DNA of 64,000 nt from positions 13,211,001-13,275,000 of the forward strand of contig OX344765.1 in assembly GCA_947034895.1 (NCBI GenBank), written 5' to 3'. The notes below the pieces were generated by a model. The model did not search any database, was not told the DNA's origin, and worked only from the letters and a program-made list of their open reading frames with translations. This DNA is from Rhytidiadelphus loreus (taxonomy: Eukaryota > Streptophyta > Bryopsida > Hypnales > Hylocomiaceae). Below are positions 24,347-36,719 of the stretch, piece after piece (within the stretch, counting starts at the first letter, position 1; each line of letters begins with the position of its first letter). A program made the position numbers and the translations under genes.

Positions 24347-24797
24347 ACACTAAAGATGATATTTAGTGTCTTGTACACTAAATACGAAGGCATACACTAA
24401 AAGCCAATTACCCTATGAAAGTAAGTAACATTAAATGTCAATTCAAACACTAAATGTGAACCAGAGTTGTCATATCAGACGGAATATCACTGTTCACCGA
24501 CAGAATCGGACCGATTAGGGCTAGGCGGCTGCAAACTTCAGAGCCTTGTAACTTTTGCAAAAATTCTTCAAATCAGAAAAATGAGATGTTTTTCGGCATC
24601 TACAAAAATTGTAGATGCCAAAAAACATCTCATTTTCCTTATTTGAAGAATTTTTGCAAAAGTTACAAGGCTCTGAAGTTTGCAGCCAGCACATTCAAGT
24701 CCAACACTAATTGTGGACAAGTTCAAATTTAGTGTTGTAGCTAGTAGGGGGGTAAAAACACTAAATGTCACTCAACACTAAATATCATCTTTAGTGT
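24347..24797. mobile_element. Foldback element with TACACTAAAGATG ends
   Basis: The left end TACACTAAAGATGATATTTA pairs with the complementary right end (TAAATATCATCTTTAGTGTA). Several internal ACACTAAAT repeats lie near both ends. The core at 24527-24687 is an almost perfect 78-bp-arm hairpin running from GGCTGCAAACTTCAGAGCC to GGCTCTGAAGTTTGCAGCC around AAAAATT. The CACTAAA terminus hints at a CACTA-like MITE, but no convincing target duplication is seen. Confidence 0.7.
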
Positions 24798-25305
24798 AGT
24801 GCAAGAGTTTGAGTAGTCCAAAACCCCTCACACTAATTTGGATAATTTTGGATGAATTAGTCTGATCCATTGGAAGATATTCAAATGAAAATTGGATGAA
24901 AGAAAATGAAATGGATGACAGGGGAATGAAAGATTGATGGAAATCACAATAGCTGGGATGGCATGAAAATATTGCTGACCACACTATATTGAATTTAATT
25001 TAAATTACTGTGAATGGGGTATGCTCTAATTGGGCTGAAAAAAATACAGTTCCCACATTGGCATACTGGCACATTGGCAGTCTTACTGAATTAGAGAGTT
25101 CAGCACCTCTTGAAGCTCCAGCACAAAGAGTTTCAACTGGTATGCTTAACCTCACAACTGGCATAGTGCGATTAGCATAAATATTCAAACTACATTATTT
25201 GAGCATTTTCAACAGATGAAAATGCATGGCTGCATGCCAACAGAGTACCTTTGGGAGTGACACCATGTCTACCACTAATTTCCTATCAAATTAAGATTTC
25301 ATATT
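24798..25305. other. 3' flank of the mutase gene
   Basis: Spacer containing the probable 3' UTR of the phosphoglycerate mutase (on the minus strand, just below 25306). No separate gene recognised. Confidence 0.4.
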
Positions 25306-28300
25306 CTAGTCAAACGCTAGAAGAGATGGCACATAGGCTTCAGGAGCACTGAAGCCCATGAGGTTGATATAAGTGGCTGTAATGTTAGCAAGCCCTGCTT
25401 TGGGAAAATTGTCACTGAATTTCACGCTCTCTGGCAAACCGGGTCCGCCGATTGCAACTGGAACCTGTTATTCAGGCAGAAGAGGTCAGAGCACAGGTAT
25501 ATCTGTACATGAAAATTAAAACATATGAAGTACACATACGCAAATATCAAAGACATGCTAACACTTTCCATGACTCCAAACGAATTGAGAATACAAAGTA
25601 GGAAACGATTTAGATACCATGACATGAAAGGGTACAACAAATAAAGAGAAATCAAGGATGCCTACAAACTGGAACGCCAACAAACTTGAAAGGGTTTAGT
25701 AGTAATAAAATTCAAATCATGCACCGTCTCTTCATACCGGTGCAAGAGTGTGAGAAGTGAGGGGAGCCACTTTGCCAGTCTCATCACGTAATGGTTCTCC
25801 AGTCTTCTTGCGTTGCGCCATATCATCACAGTTGCCGTGGTCTGCTGTGATGAGGTAGATACCTCCCATTTGCCCCACAGCATCAATCAGCACCTGTGAC
25901 ATCAACCAGCCGCTTTCAGATAAGATGCAACAATCTGAAACCAGACGAAGAAGGCTCCAGAAAAATTACATACTGATGACGATGAGCATTCAACAAGGTG
26001 AAAAATGATAAATGAAACCGCACCTTGACTCCTTGATCAACAGCTTCACAAGCCCTTTTGGTGGCCTCCAAATCTCCAGTATGCCCAACCATGTCACCAT
26101 TAGCAAAATTGACTCGAACGTAATCATACTTTCCCGACAAGAGAGCCTCCCGTGCAGCTTTTGCAATTTCAGCTGCCTTCATGTGAGGAGCTTCATTGAA
26201 CTGGATGTTGTCACTGGGAACCTCATGGTAAGTTTCCAGAGCATCGTCAATTTTCCCAGACCGATTACCGTTCCAGAAAAAGGTGACGTGCCCAAACTTT
26301 TGAGTTTCACTGCCAGGACATCCAACCAGAGTATTAGGAACAAACAAGCAATTAATGCCTACGAGCCCAAATGGCCCAAAGCAGCAGCTTCCATATCTAT
26401 AGGAGCTGCAATAATTGATTTAGAAAGCTTCTAGGAGTATTAACCAAAAGAACCAATAGAAAGAAGAAATCATGCCCTGCATTATTGAGCTGTTAAAAAT
26501 ATGTTTTGGAAGTTACTATGATCGACTATTAGCCTCCAAAGTACACTTCCTAGTTCTAGTTCAGGTACTACGGGGATATGATGCATCGCAGGGAGAAACT
26601 GCCACTGGTATTTCCAAAAACTCCAACTGTAGCATACCTGCAGGCGAATGTGCGGATACCACTGGCGCACAAATACATTCCCGAAGTCTTCTCAATCAGG
26701 GGCGGGGCAATCAGATAGTTAGATGGAAGCTTCAAGTCGCCGTCATATTGCATCATGCCCAGGTACTTCACTTTGGGAAATCTGACCCTGTCAAAAAATT
26801 CAAAGTTTTCGTACTCAAATGCCTTGCTAATCTGGATAACTCGGTCAGCACGGAAGTTGAAGTTCACAACCGCATCGCCGTCTTCGATTGTACCCACTGG
26901 TGAGCCATCCTTGTTCACAACAACAAACGGAGGGTAAAATTGGTCGTTTAGTTTCGGATTCTCTTCCTTCAACTTGGTGAGCGCATCCAGAGCGCTCTCG
27001 AATTTATTGGGTGCATCGCCCAGCACATGAGCACGCCACCCACGCTCCACTATATTCCAGTCAGCCTGCAATACAACAAACAGTAGTGAAAACCATAGTA
27101 AACTTCAAGGAAGGTAACAAATCATAACATCCTAGAGGAGTTGGGACTTGCGGCGTACACTTCTCCATTGTAGAGAACTGTCATATAAATTTAGAATTAG
27201 ATTAGAAAATTATTTCAATCACTGTAGAGACTTGGGACGTGGGGCTAGGAAAATTCTGAACAATTTAGAAAGCGGCTTCGCAAGGACTGGCATGAGTTCA
27301 AATTGTGTCCAAAAGGAAAGTAGATTCCTTGGAGTTGCTCAAGAATGTTTTGTATACCAATACAAAGAATAATCATATCCTAGAAATCTTCTACGCCAGT
27401 AGTATCCTTTGAAATTTATTATTGGCTATCCTTTGAAATTGGCTACTAGATTCCAAACCGAAGCTTCTACTTCTCGCTTGGAAAAGTAGGGTAAAAAACA
27501 AAAAAGGCAAAGCAAAGTTCAGATTTTGCAGCACAAAGTAAGTACCTCATAACGATCCATGGTAACGTACATTCGCCCACCACCGGAAGCGATGCGCGCA
27601 TCACAACCATTGTTGCGCAAATTTTCACATTCCTTCTCAAGTTGTCCGACATACTTGATGCTGCTGCCATCGGGAACATCTCGCCCATCAGTCAGAACAT
27701 GGACTCGAATGCGCTTGCAGCCATGATCCGAGGCACCGTACATCAACGCAAACAGCTGGTCCGTTCGAGAGTGCACCCCTCCGTCGCTCAGAAGGCCAAT
27801 GAAGTGCAGGGTTCCTCCGCTCATCCATGATTCCTTGGCGTAATTCCAGCCCTCTCCTGTGAACATAGATCCGTTTTCTAACGCGTCGTCCACAAGACTT
27901 GCACTGCAAGCAATCGCAATCAAAATTCAGACAGAATTTCTCCAAAACAGGCGCCGATGATCAGCTGAGGTAAATCCTCTTAATCAATATGCACATATTG
28001 TCAAAGAAGTAGTAGCAATTCTAGAACATCTAGCAAGAAAACTGTAACCCTTCAAATCTTTGCATACGATTTCCAAATAACGCATTCTTTAGTGCGTTGA
28101 AATCTTCTCTCATTTGCCAACAAGAGAGTAAAAAAAAGTGACCAGATGTTCAGCTGGTGTTCATCCCCTTAATCAATAAGTACCTACTATCGAAGAAACG
28201 ATTCAAGAACATTTCCCAATAATATTTTGACCCTACCGAATGAACGAGGATTTTCATGCTCCTAAGAAGCGTAAAAACGTAAAATTGCCGGAAGCAATGC

Positions 28301-28727
28301 TCCACAGAAAAAGTGGCGATCTGGCCATCATAAAGCTGCAAAAAAGTTGCAAACAGAGCATCCCCTCGAAAGACCAGAGGAATTCTAAGAGGAATTCGAA
28401 ATTCAGCCCCAAAAGGAAAGAGGCGAAGTACCCTTGCTGGATGATCTTCCCGGCACCCATCGCGTTGTGTCCGACCTCGCTGTTGCCCATGTCGGCGTCG
28501 CTCGGCAGCCCGACAGCGGTGCCGTGCGCCTTGATGGTGCGCCATCGCCGCGGCGCGCCCTCCTTCAAGCTCTTGATGGTCGGACACTCCGCCTTGTAAA
28601 TCGCATTGAATTCATCCTCCCGATTCTCGCCCCACCCGTCCAACACCACGAGCAGAAACGGCTTCCCCTTCGGAATCACGGGGTGGGCGCCCAGTTGGTA
28701 CTCCGACGTCGCTTCCGGGGCCACCAT
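25306..28727 (-). CDS. iPGAM: Cofactor-independent phosphoglycerate mutase
   Basis: Interconverts 3- and 2-phosphoglycerate in cytosolic glycolysis through a phosphoserine intermediate (EC 5.4.2.12; alkaline-phosphatase superfamily; divalent metal, usually Mn). Six exons: 28727-28432, 27903-27546, 27065-26638, 26309-26024, 25893-25738 and 25464-25306. All junctions are GT-AG and keep frame, giving 560 aa, as expected for plant iPGAM. Motifs seen: VVLDGWG with metal-binding Asp30; MGNSEVGHNA with catalytic Ser83; LLSDGGVHS; HVLTDGRD; ASGGGRMYVTMDRYE; NFRADR; FFWNGNRSG; NGDMVGHTGD; TADHGN with Asp474 and His475; LTSHT. There is no transit peptide, fitting a cytosolic enzyme. The start is the ATG of MVAPEATSEYQ; the frame is open eight codons further up but without an ATG. 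No breaks found. Confidence 0.96.
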
Positions 28728-29000
28728 CTTCTTCGCTTTAACTCCAAACACTAATAATCAGTAAGAAAGCCTCGTCTCCTTCCTTCTTCCCAAACCTGCA
28801 AGCACGAACGCCAACCCTATCAATCGACGACCAAATTCAACATCTCCAAGGGCTAACAAAACTAACAGCTCCGGCACTCAATTCATCTCCAAGACCCAAA
28901 TGCACCCTAGCAAAGATGCAACTACAGATGAAACCAACCTGCGAACACGATGAACGAGGTCTGATGCGCAAAGTCGGAGCCTGTGTGCTCCACAAGACAA
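28728..29000 (-). promoter_or_regulatory. Probable 5' leader of the mutase, possibly with an intron
   Basis: On the minus strand, a CTTGCAG acceptor-like sequence at about 28797-28803 precedes the last 70 nt before the ATG. A CGCAGGTTGG donor-like sequence lies near 28938. Together they would make a short leader intron, which is common in plant housekeeping genes. No clear TATA box was identified. Confidence 0.3.
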
Positions 29001-30086
29001 GAGGCGTAAGTTACTGCACTTTGAGCATCTCAACTACCGCGACCTAGACCAAAACGGAACCCCTTCCCCTTCCCACGACGCCTTTACTTTTTTGAATAAA
29101 CGCTTCCCGAATCTACCAGTTACTTTTACAATCTACCATTTTGAATCTCAAATCTATGGCAACAGGTGATCGTTGGAGACGTTGGACCATCCTTGGTCCA
29201 CCAAGACGGCTTCGCCTTGTGAAAAAGAGTTTCCCAAATCTACGAATTTCGTTATGGAGTCTACCAGCTTGATGAGATATCTACAGATCACGTTGGATTC
29301 CATGGTACAGTATGCAGTTCCCGGGGCGTAGCTTCAGTTTTGACATGTCTCTGTTTCGGGGTGGTGAAGAGCCAAGGCAGGCACTTCGAATTATCATTCG
29401 TCTTCGATTGGGACGGATGAGGAGACTGTTATTCATCCTAAATGAGATGGAAGGGCAATGAAATTTGGGATGTGGAGTCCGGGCTGAGGAATACAGTATC
29501 TTTTGGTGAACTCCAATGGATTGGCATGAAAGAGAAAAAGATTCAAAAGAAGCAACTTTGGTTTTCAACTTTGGAAAAAGAATATTCTCTGGGTTTGTTC
29601 TGTTTGTACGATTGAAGGTACATTGATTGATTTAACACCCATGTTGCCAGTCGTAACTTATCAAGTGGTACTGTAGCTTGGAGCAGGGGTTTTCATTTCA
29701 TTTCTTTGGGGCAGAAGAGAAAAAATAAATTTCAGTGAAAGATGAAGAACTATTTCATCCATGGACAGTGATGGACTTAGTAAACAACAACAATGATTTT
29801 TGAGGAGCATTTGGAGCATTGAGGAATTTTGGTAGATTCTAATCTAAACTAAACTACAAAATTTTATTGATTTTTTTCTACCAATCTAACCAATAAAATG
29901 AATTTTGGGTTCTTGTGTTGGTTTAAGGTTTATTTCTACTTTCTACTTTCTGAATTTGACTTGGTTTGCTCCAATATTAATTATTTTCATCCAAATTTGT
30001 TCTAAACTAAGTGAAAACTTCATCCTAGGTTATCTTCTTGAATATTTATTTATTTTTTAAGTTTAAATTAGTTCTGAAAATCTTAA
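29001..30086. other. Mutase upstream region and spacer
   Basis: 29001-29570 has near-balanced composition and probably contains the mutase promoter. A 95-codon minus-strand frame at 29281-29568 has no recognised motif and lacks an ATG at its 5' end. From 29570 the sequence turns AT-rich with nothing recognised. Confidence 0.4.
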
Positions 30087-30887
30087 CCCCTAAACATCCA
30101 GAGTGTTCTCCAAAACTGAAGATTTGAGAAAAATCATCATAAAGTACTACTTGGAAGAATGTTTTGGAATTCAAATAAAAGTTGTAGATTTAAAGTTTTA
30201 AATTACATTTGTATAGTTAGATTTGGCAATGCTATTACCAATATTCTTTTAGTAATTTTGAAAGAGAAATTTGACAATTCCATCTAAATTCAATTACAAG
30301 CAAAATAATATCGTTTTTTTAACCAATTTTTTTAAAATGCAGGTTCTCTTGAGATAATGATTTTTTAAATTCTTTCTAGAATTCTTTCTAGCATCTATAA
30401 CCTCATTTTTGCAAATCTAGTTTTGAACTAGAGTCAATGCAATCTTGGCTTGATCAACCACTTGAAATTCTTCCACATTTGTAATTTTAGAAAAATATGT
30501 ACTCTAGTAATACTAAATCCACTAGATGAAAAACGTGTCCGCCACAACCAACACTATACAACTATCCTGCAATTGTAATCCTCTCTATTAGCACCAAATC
30601 TAACATGATTGTTTTATGTCATTATTTTATAGCATTGATACATTGTTTTAGTTGCAAAAGAAAACAATCTATAGTTGCAAAAAAAACTGAGAAAAAACTA
30701 GGAAAAGATTGCAATTGTAAAATGACTATTAATCGTTATTCCTAGTTGCTAACTAATTGTTTCCTAGTAGCTTTCTAGTTGTACACTAGTTGTTTTTTAG
30801 TCGTTTCCTATATTACTAGAAAATTCAACTTTTCTATTAATTTGGTTGGATTGATTTGATTTACTTTTCTATTGATTTGAAGAGTAA

Positions 30888-31169
30888 ATGGCCAATTTCA
30901 TTAAAATGGAGTCATTTCGTTATTTTGGCACTTTTGATAGTTTAGATTGTTTGATCTAAATTGTATATTTTTGAAATCTATAAGAGTCTTAGATATCTAA
31001 AATCTACACAAGTCTTAGATATTTAGATTGCATGGTTTGAAATCTATAACCAGCCTAAATGTCTATAATCTAAACCAATTTGAGATGTCACTTTTGAATG
31101 CCGCCATTTTAATGAAATTTGATTTGAAAATGGGACATGGAATACAACCATTTTAATGAAATTCACCAT
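30888..31169 (+). mobile_element. MITE with 4-bp target duplication (copy F3)
   Basis: A 282-bp element bounded by ATGGCCAATTTCATTAAAAT and the complementary-type end TTTTAATGAAATTCACCAT. Flanked by GTAA on both sides (30884-30887 and 31170-31173). The interior carries repeated TAGATNTCTAAAATCTA motifs shared with copy F4. No ORF. Confidence 0.8.
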
Positions 31170-31400
31170 GTAATTTGTTGATTTGGATAGAAATCAATAG
31201 AAAAGTGAACCAAATGAATGCAACCAAATCCCCCCAAATCCTAAATTTTCTAGTAGTGAAGCTAGTTGTTTTCTAGTCGCTTTAAAATCATACACTAGTT
31301 ATTTGTAGTCATTTTCTAGATGTTTCCCAATTGCTTCCAAAGTTTATTTCCATTTGTCTTATACCATATCAATTGTAAAGAGTACCATTAGATTGGACAT

Positions 31401-31722
31401 ATGGACAATTTCGTTAAAATGGTGCCATTCCACTACTTTGACACTTATTAAAGTTCAAATCAGGTGGTTTGAAATGTACAACTATCCTAGATATTTCAAA
31501 TCTATATTATTACTAGATGTCTAAAATCTACACTAGTCCTAGTTGTCGTTTTTATAATTCAAACTGTGCAATCTAAAATCTATAACTAACTTAGACTTTT
31601 AGAATCTATACAAATTGAAGATTTTTTAAATTTATACCTATCCTAGATTTTACTTTCATAGTTCAAATGAGACAACCTGTAAATGGCATATGGAATACCG
31701 CCATTTTAATGAAATTGCCCAT
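31401..31722 (+). mobile_element. MITE with 4-bp target duplication (copy F4)
   Basis: A 322-bp element bounded by ATGGACAATTTCGTTAAAAT and TTTTAATGAAATTGCCCAT. Flanked by ACAT on both sides (31397-31400 and 31723-31726). Its interior resembles F3 more than F1 or F2, so at least two subfamilies exist. Confidence 0.82.
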
Positions 31723-31966
31723 ACATATAAGACTTGTAAGTTGTTGTAGTCTAATGCAATGAATTTTGTTGATAGAAATCTACAAATAAGACTTGTAAGT
31801 TATTGTAGTATAGATTTCTACAACCTATAGAAATAAAAAAATATTTTAAATCCAAGAAATTTTAAAATCTATGGAATTGTAAGGTTTCATAAACCAATGA
31901 AATCTATTAAATAGCAGCATTGTATCGTTTGAAAAGTAAATTTTAATTAAATGCATTTAGGGTTTA

Positions 31967-31985
31967 GAGCATCTCCAATGCAACT
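31967..31985 (+). repeat. Candidate left terminus of a PIF/Harbinger element
   Basis: GAGCATCTCCAATGCAAC, preceded by TTA, matches the usual GAGCATCTCCAA-type terminus and TTA/TWA target of plant PIF/Harbinger elements. It lies upstream of the ORF1 and transposase remains at 32220-37510. The right terminus is not certain; GCCTTATGCTC near 38157-38167 is a weak candidate. Confidence 0.4.
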
Positions 31986-32219
31986 GTTATAGGTGCCTAT
32001 AGTTCCATAGCCTCAACGAAGGACCACAAGGGACTGACATTTTTCGTCTTTTTGCATGTCCCTTAAAGCATCTCGGCAAGTTGATTCGTGGGAGTCATCA
32101 TGATGATGACTTTGGCTCCTCATGCTAGGAAAGGAAAAAACTTCTCCAATGATGAAGAGTATTAAGTTTGCCTTAACTTCCTTCACATTTTGTAAGATCC
32201 AATTCTAGAAAATGACCAG

Positions 32220-33439
32220 TAAAAGGATATGTTTTGGAAGAGGTTGAAGATCACTACAACACAAACATGCCCACAGGTTGTGTGATTCACATCCTTACCG
32301 TTTTCTTGAGACCAAATGGGGTGTGATCAAACACGATGTTGCCAAATTCATAGCAATTTATGGTCATTGCTACACACTAAGGGAGCTAGGTAGTATTATG
32401 CTCGGTGAAGTGTTACAAAACGCACTAGAGTTGTACAAAGTAAAGCACCCCAAACAACAAAGTATTGTTTTTCTTCATTGTTGGATCAGTTTGAAGGATC
32501 ATCCTAGGTGGATGGAAACCCCAGTAGAGCAACAATGGCAAGCACAAGCCCGATTGACACCACCTCTGAGCGTGTCAGCAAGATCACCACTACCTTCTAG
32601 CGTGTTGACAAAGGTTGCAACATTTTACAATGATGGACAAGAGAATCAAGAACTAGACATTCAAACATTGTTTTCTAGTCACTAGAGTAGAGTGACCTCA
32701 TGGAAGCGAGGGCGGACGATAGGTGGGAAGATGGTAAAGGAAGAGCAAAAAAATTAGAAGCAACGAGAGTGCGCCATTCGTGCCCAAGCAAGAGATGTTG
32801 CGGACATGGTAGGAACGAATTTCAAGAAGGCACAAGTTCTTCAAGACCAAGCTCCCTATCTTTGTTCACAATGCTTGGAGCCGACCCCCAACAAGCCCAA
32901 AAATATCTTAACCTTCGTTGTATTAAAGAATTGAAGAAATTACGAGGTAGTATTCCTATTGGGGACACCAACAAGATGAAGTTGATAAGGAAGCACATCA
33001 AAATGTTGAGGAGCTACGCCATGCCAATCGAAATAGGATTCCTTTAACGCCCATGCAATCACCCCCTTCTTCCTTGCTTGATTCTTCAGTGAGTGAAGAC
33101 AAGTAGGTTGGTTCGCCCATGCCTACTGTAGGAGATGAATTTCAGACTACTCTAGGGGATCAATTCCAAGCTACAAGAACATAGAATGCTTCCAATTTGG
33201 TAACTGATCAAGACTTGGGCTCGGAAAATGGTGATGGAATGTCGACCCTTGAAGTTGTTAATGTCACTTATCAAAACATCCAATCAGTGCAAGTGCAATT
33301 CCCAGCCGAAGAATTCCAAAATTGGTGCAAATCGATTAGTATGTCTATTGACTCCATTCATCCGCAATGTACTTTTGTTCATACATGTGTGAAAATTTCT
33401 CCTTCTATGACTCTTCCTTGTCTTTGGTTTAGTAATTAG
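32220..33439 (+). pseudogene. PIF/Harbinger ORF1 (Myb/SANT-like, NAM-associated) relic
   Basis: This is the DNA-binding partner protein of PIF/Harbinger transposons, often annotated in plants as NAM-associated or glutathione S-transferase T3-like. About 32278-32685 reads LETKWGVIKHDVAKFIAIYG, then VLQNALELYKVKHPKQQ and FLHCWISLKDHPRWMET, the trihelix/SANT and following segment. A different frame at about 32700-32850 gives RTIGGKMVKEEQK and ARDVADMVGTNFKKAQ, the NAM-associated tail. Then FTMLGADPQQAQKYLNLR (about 32865-32925) is in the first frame class again. At least two frameshifts and stops break it. The N-terminal end is damaged at about 32220-32280. It pairs with the transposase at 36720-37510. 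Confidence 0.75.
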
Positions 33440-36400
33440 GTTTTTTCTTGCAACTCTTGGGAGTCTTCTTTGGATGCTATTTTCTACTTTTCGTCATTGT
33501 TACTTTTCAAAAAGCAACTTCTTTAACTCAAAATATATGAACCACTTCCCAAAGCGAGTAGCAAGTGGAATGTCTTCAATTTCATGAATCATTCTCTGGC
33601 TTTTTTTTCTCTTTTCTTTAAGGATTACAAGGGTAGCAAGGTTGTGATCCGTTTGATTTTCTTCATTGCAGATAATTGATTGTCTTTAGGACATGAATTT
33701 ACAATTTAGATCAATCTTGTAGAGGACCTACCTTCATACTATGTATAGGATTTTGAAAGCTTTGTTACAAATTTGGTTAGGGTTTCGACCAATTTCTTTA
33801 TAGCAAATTCACCACCTACTTTGAATGAAGATTAGGGATGCTTTGTAATAAATTGCTTTGGAGTGGAAATTGAATTTCAGCCTTGCTAGGGTGTGAATTG
33901 CACCATTGCCACTTACTTCTAGCTCCATTTGTCAAATTTCTCCTAGGTTTCAAAGCTAGATTTTTTGCCTTCATACAATTTGTAGTAGGGTACACAAAAT
34001 TGAAGATACTCTAAATTAATGTGCTCTATCAATATTGATATTGTATAGAGTAAGTTAATTTATTGCAAATGAATGAAGGTTCTTGAAATTGTAATTTGCT
34101 CCTAAGGTCAACAATGATTTTTTATGTTTAAGCAAAGTTCTATTTGATGTGCAAGGTAATTGCAATGCACATTTGGAGATCTTGTCACATGTTATAAATT
34201 GATGGAATCTTAAGGCATTGGTTTCCAAGCAATGTTCCTTGAGACCTTGATAGTCATTTTCTAGCTTTGAGTTGAATTTTTAGTATGTGGAGTAGAGGAC
34301 TTCTAGCAATTTGTATTCTATATCAACTATATTTGTGTAGATTATATTAGTTTCAGCTCTATGGTTTTCCACTATTGTGTTGAAGCATATTTGTTTTTAG
34401 TAACCTTCTTGCAAACATCAATCTTTCAAACCGCTCTAGGTCAAGCTTAACTTCATTGTTGCTAAATTATTGAACTTGTATGGACAATTGCGTCATTAGA
34501 ATTTATTATTGAATTTGGATCATTCATAAATTCTTGAAATACAACTTTAAATTGTTGGTGCATGTGCTTGCAGGGATTGATACTTTTTCCTTTGAATTCA
34601 TGATTGATAACAACTCATTTTCAAATGTGGAACTTGCTTTGTATGCAGGTTTGTACAAAGTTTGGATTTAGATTTGGAAAGGGGTCAGGGTTCAATTATA
34701 GGGAAGGTTAGGGGTGGTTGTAGCAAGTATAATGAATGATGACAACGTTGTAGTAATGGTAGAATTGGTATTGTGTTGCATGAGTGGAAGGCTAAAATGA
34801 AATTACTGATGGCATGGAATTCCCAACTGAGCATTTTTTAAATATTTTTTTTTGTATGCTTTGGCTTTCATTTTGAAGTTCCTTTGGTGAGCCAAACATT
34901 GTAGTGAATTCACATGTAACTGTAAGTATAGAAGAGGAGCTTTATAAGTATTCCATTACTGTGATTAATCTTTGTCATCACTTTTGTGTTGATTATGCAA
35001 ATGGGATTATAGATTGTTGATTTTTGGTTGGTTGATTCTCTATGGTGATGGTGCGGATTGCTTTGAATTATCTTACCAAAATTATCGAGGATCTTTTATT
35101 CATTTCTTAACATTCTCTCAATGAAGCCTTGTGACATCATAAATTGGTAAGACTGAAATCTAGATACATATCCATACTAAACACATTAGTTCACATTACT
35201 AGCTAAATAATGCTTTTAAAATTTTAATGTCTTACCATTTTTGTGTAGAAAAGATGAAACAATTCAAGGCTGAAAAATGTTATATTGAGGTTGAAGGTTT
35301 TAATAAGCATAATCCCAATCAATTTATGGCTTTTGAAAACCTTTCAAAAATATAAACTACTAAAAATAGCAATTTGGTAAGGTTTTATTTAACTTCAAAG
35401 TTTCTTCAACACCACATTTGGGTGCCTCGGGCATTTAGGGGTCAATATGAGGCATGGGACCAAAAGTGTCTTCACATAGTTTCAATTCAAATTCAAAGTG
35501 CTATAACTTTTGCATTTAATGTCCAAATTTCATAAAACTGGTTGGAAAATTTGCACTCTCTTCTAGTTTGTGTGGTAGAATTTTCAGATCAATACAAGAT
35601 GTACTGATGTTTTTTAAGCCAATTGAAGATCAAAGGTTCAATTTGAGTTTACCAAACTGCATTTGATGGCTGCAACTTTGGGGCTTGTATCTCCTTCATC
35701 GAATGTTCATTTTCAACAAAAAAATTATTGTGTTATGTTCTCCTTGTAGTCTACTTATTGTGGTCAAATTTTCATGTCAATCCAAGTTGTTTTCAAAGTT
35801 TGAGACTTGGGAGCAATTCGAAATTCAAAATCCAGCATTTTTGGATTACAATGAGCTTCAATGGCTTTCTTCTTCTTCATACAATGTTAGTTTTCAATAA
35901 TAAAAAATTGGAAAAGTTGCGCATATAAGTCTAGCTTGAATGTGTAAAATTTCATATCAATACAAGTAATTGAGAAGCATTTTAGTAGAAGGAGATTCAA
36001 CATCAAAAAGAAATTTGAATTTTTTTTTGAATTTTTTTGACATTTCAAGGCCATATTGCAGACACGTTAGGTCAAAACATATATATATTTTTAATTAATT
36101 AATTAATTAATTAATTTTTTCATTTTTTTTTCATTTGAGTGGGTTCAAAAATTGAATTTCACCTCAATGTTTTGTTAGGAAAATTTCAACATCCTTCTTA
36201 AATCCTAAAACATTATAGTCTTGCAATCTATGTGACAAAATGACTCCAAATTACATTCAATTGGAGTAAAAACTTAATTTGATAACCTTCATCTCATTAA
36301 TTGGACATGAATTCAAGAAACACCATTCTATGACTAAAATTCACATCAAGAGTAAATAGCAAGAAAAATTTAGAGCATTGATTTAAGAGAAAATTATATT

Positions 36401-36719
36401 CCTGAAAGCTTATGTATTTTCCTAACTTCATAAAAATTCCAAGAAATCATGATGAAAATTGAGACTCAAGAAATGTATCCAAAATCTATTTTTTCCACAT
36501 GTCAAAAAACAATAATGTTCAAAAGTAAATGTTCAACACTTGTTGCTCCCTAGTTGTCTCACTCCCTACTTAAACTTTAATAAACCTAGAACAAGATTCC
36601 CCCTTGAGCTGCCATAAGTGGTCAATGACATCATTGTGTAAACCATAGTGTGCTTGTATGTTTTATAGCTCTCTAGTGCTAGCATTAAACTCACGGAATG
36701 TGAGCTCGTGTTGCATACC
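33440..36719. other. AT-rich spacer inside the Harbinger-like interval
   Basis: No gene seen. About 35220-35441 is collinear with the right end of element P2 and finishes GGCATTTAGGGG followed by TCAA, so another TTAA-family end is present. An ATTA simple repeat occupies about 36092-36115. Confidence 0.45.

Larger units (their letters stand above)
30087..31962 (+). repeat. TTAA-flanked element P8 (nested, right end decayed)
   Basis: Starts CCCCTAAACATCC after TTAA (30083-30086). A candidate right end, GCATTTAGGG, is followed by TTTA. Two MITEs of the 4-bp-duplication family (30888 and 31401) lie inside, accounting for much of its greater length. The right boundary is uncertain. Confidence 0.4.

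Noticed and set aside
26012..26434. Plus-strand frames over the mutase exons (also 26472-26903 and 28434-28754)
   Set aside because: Shadows of the minus-strand exons, whose spliced reading gives a complete 560-aa enzyme.
36092..36115. ATTA repeat considered as a regulatory homeobox-site cluster
   Set aside because: It is a simple microsatellite in spacer with no gene nearby; the same goes for the TA run at 56051-56072.
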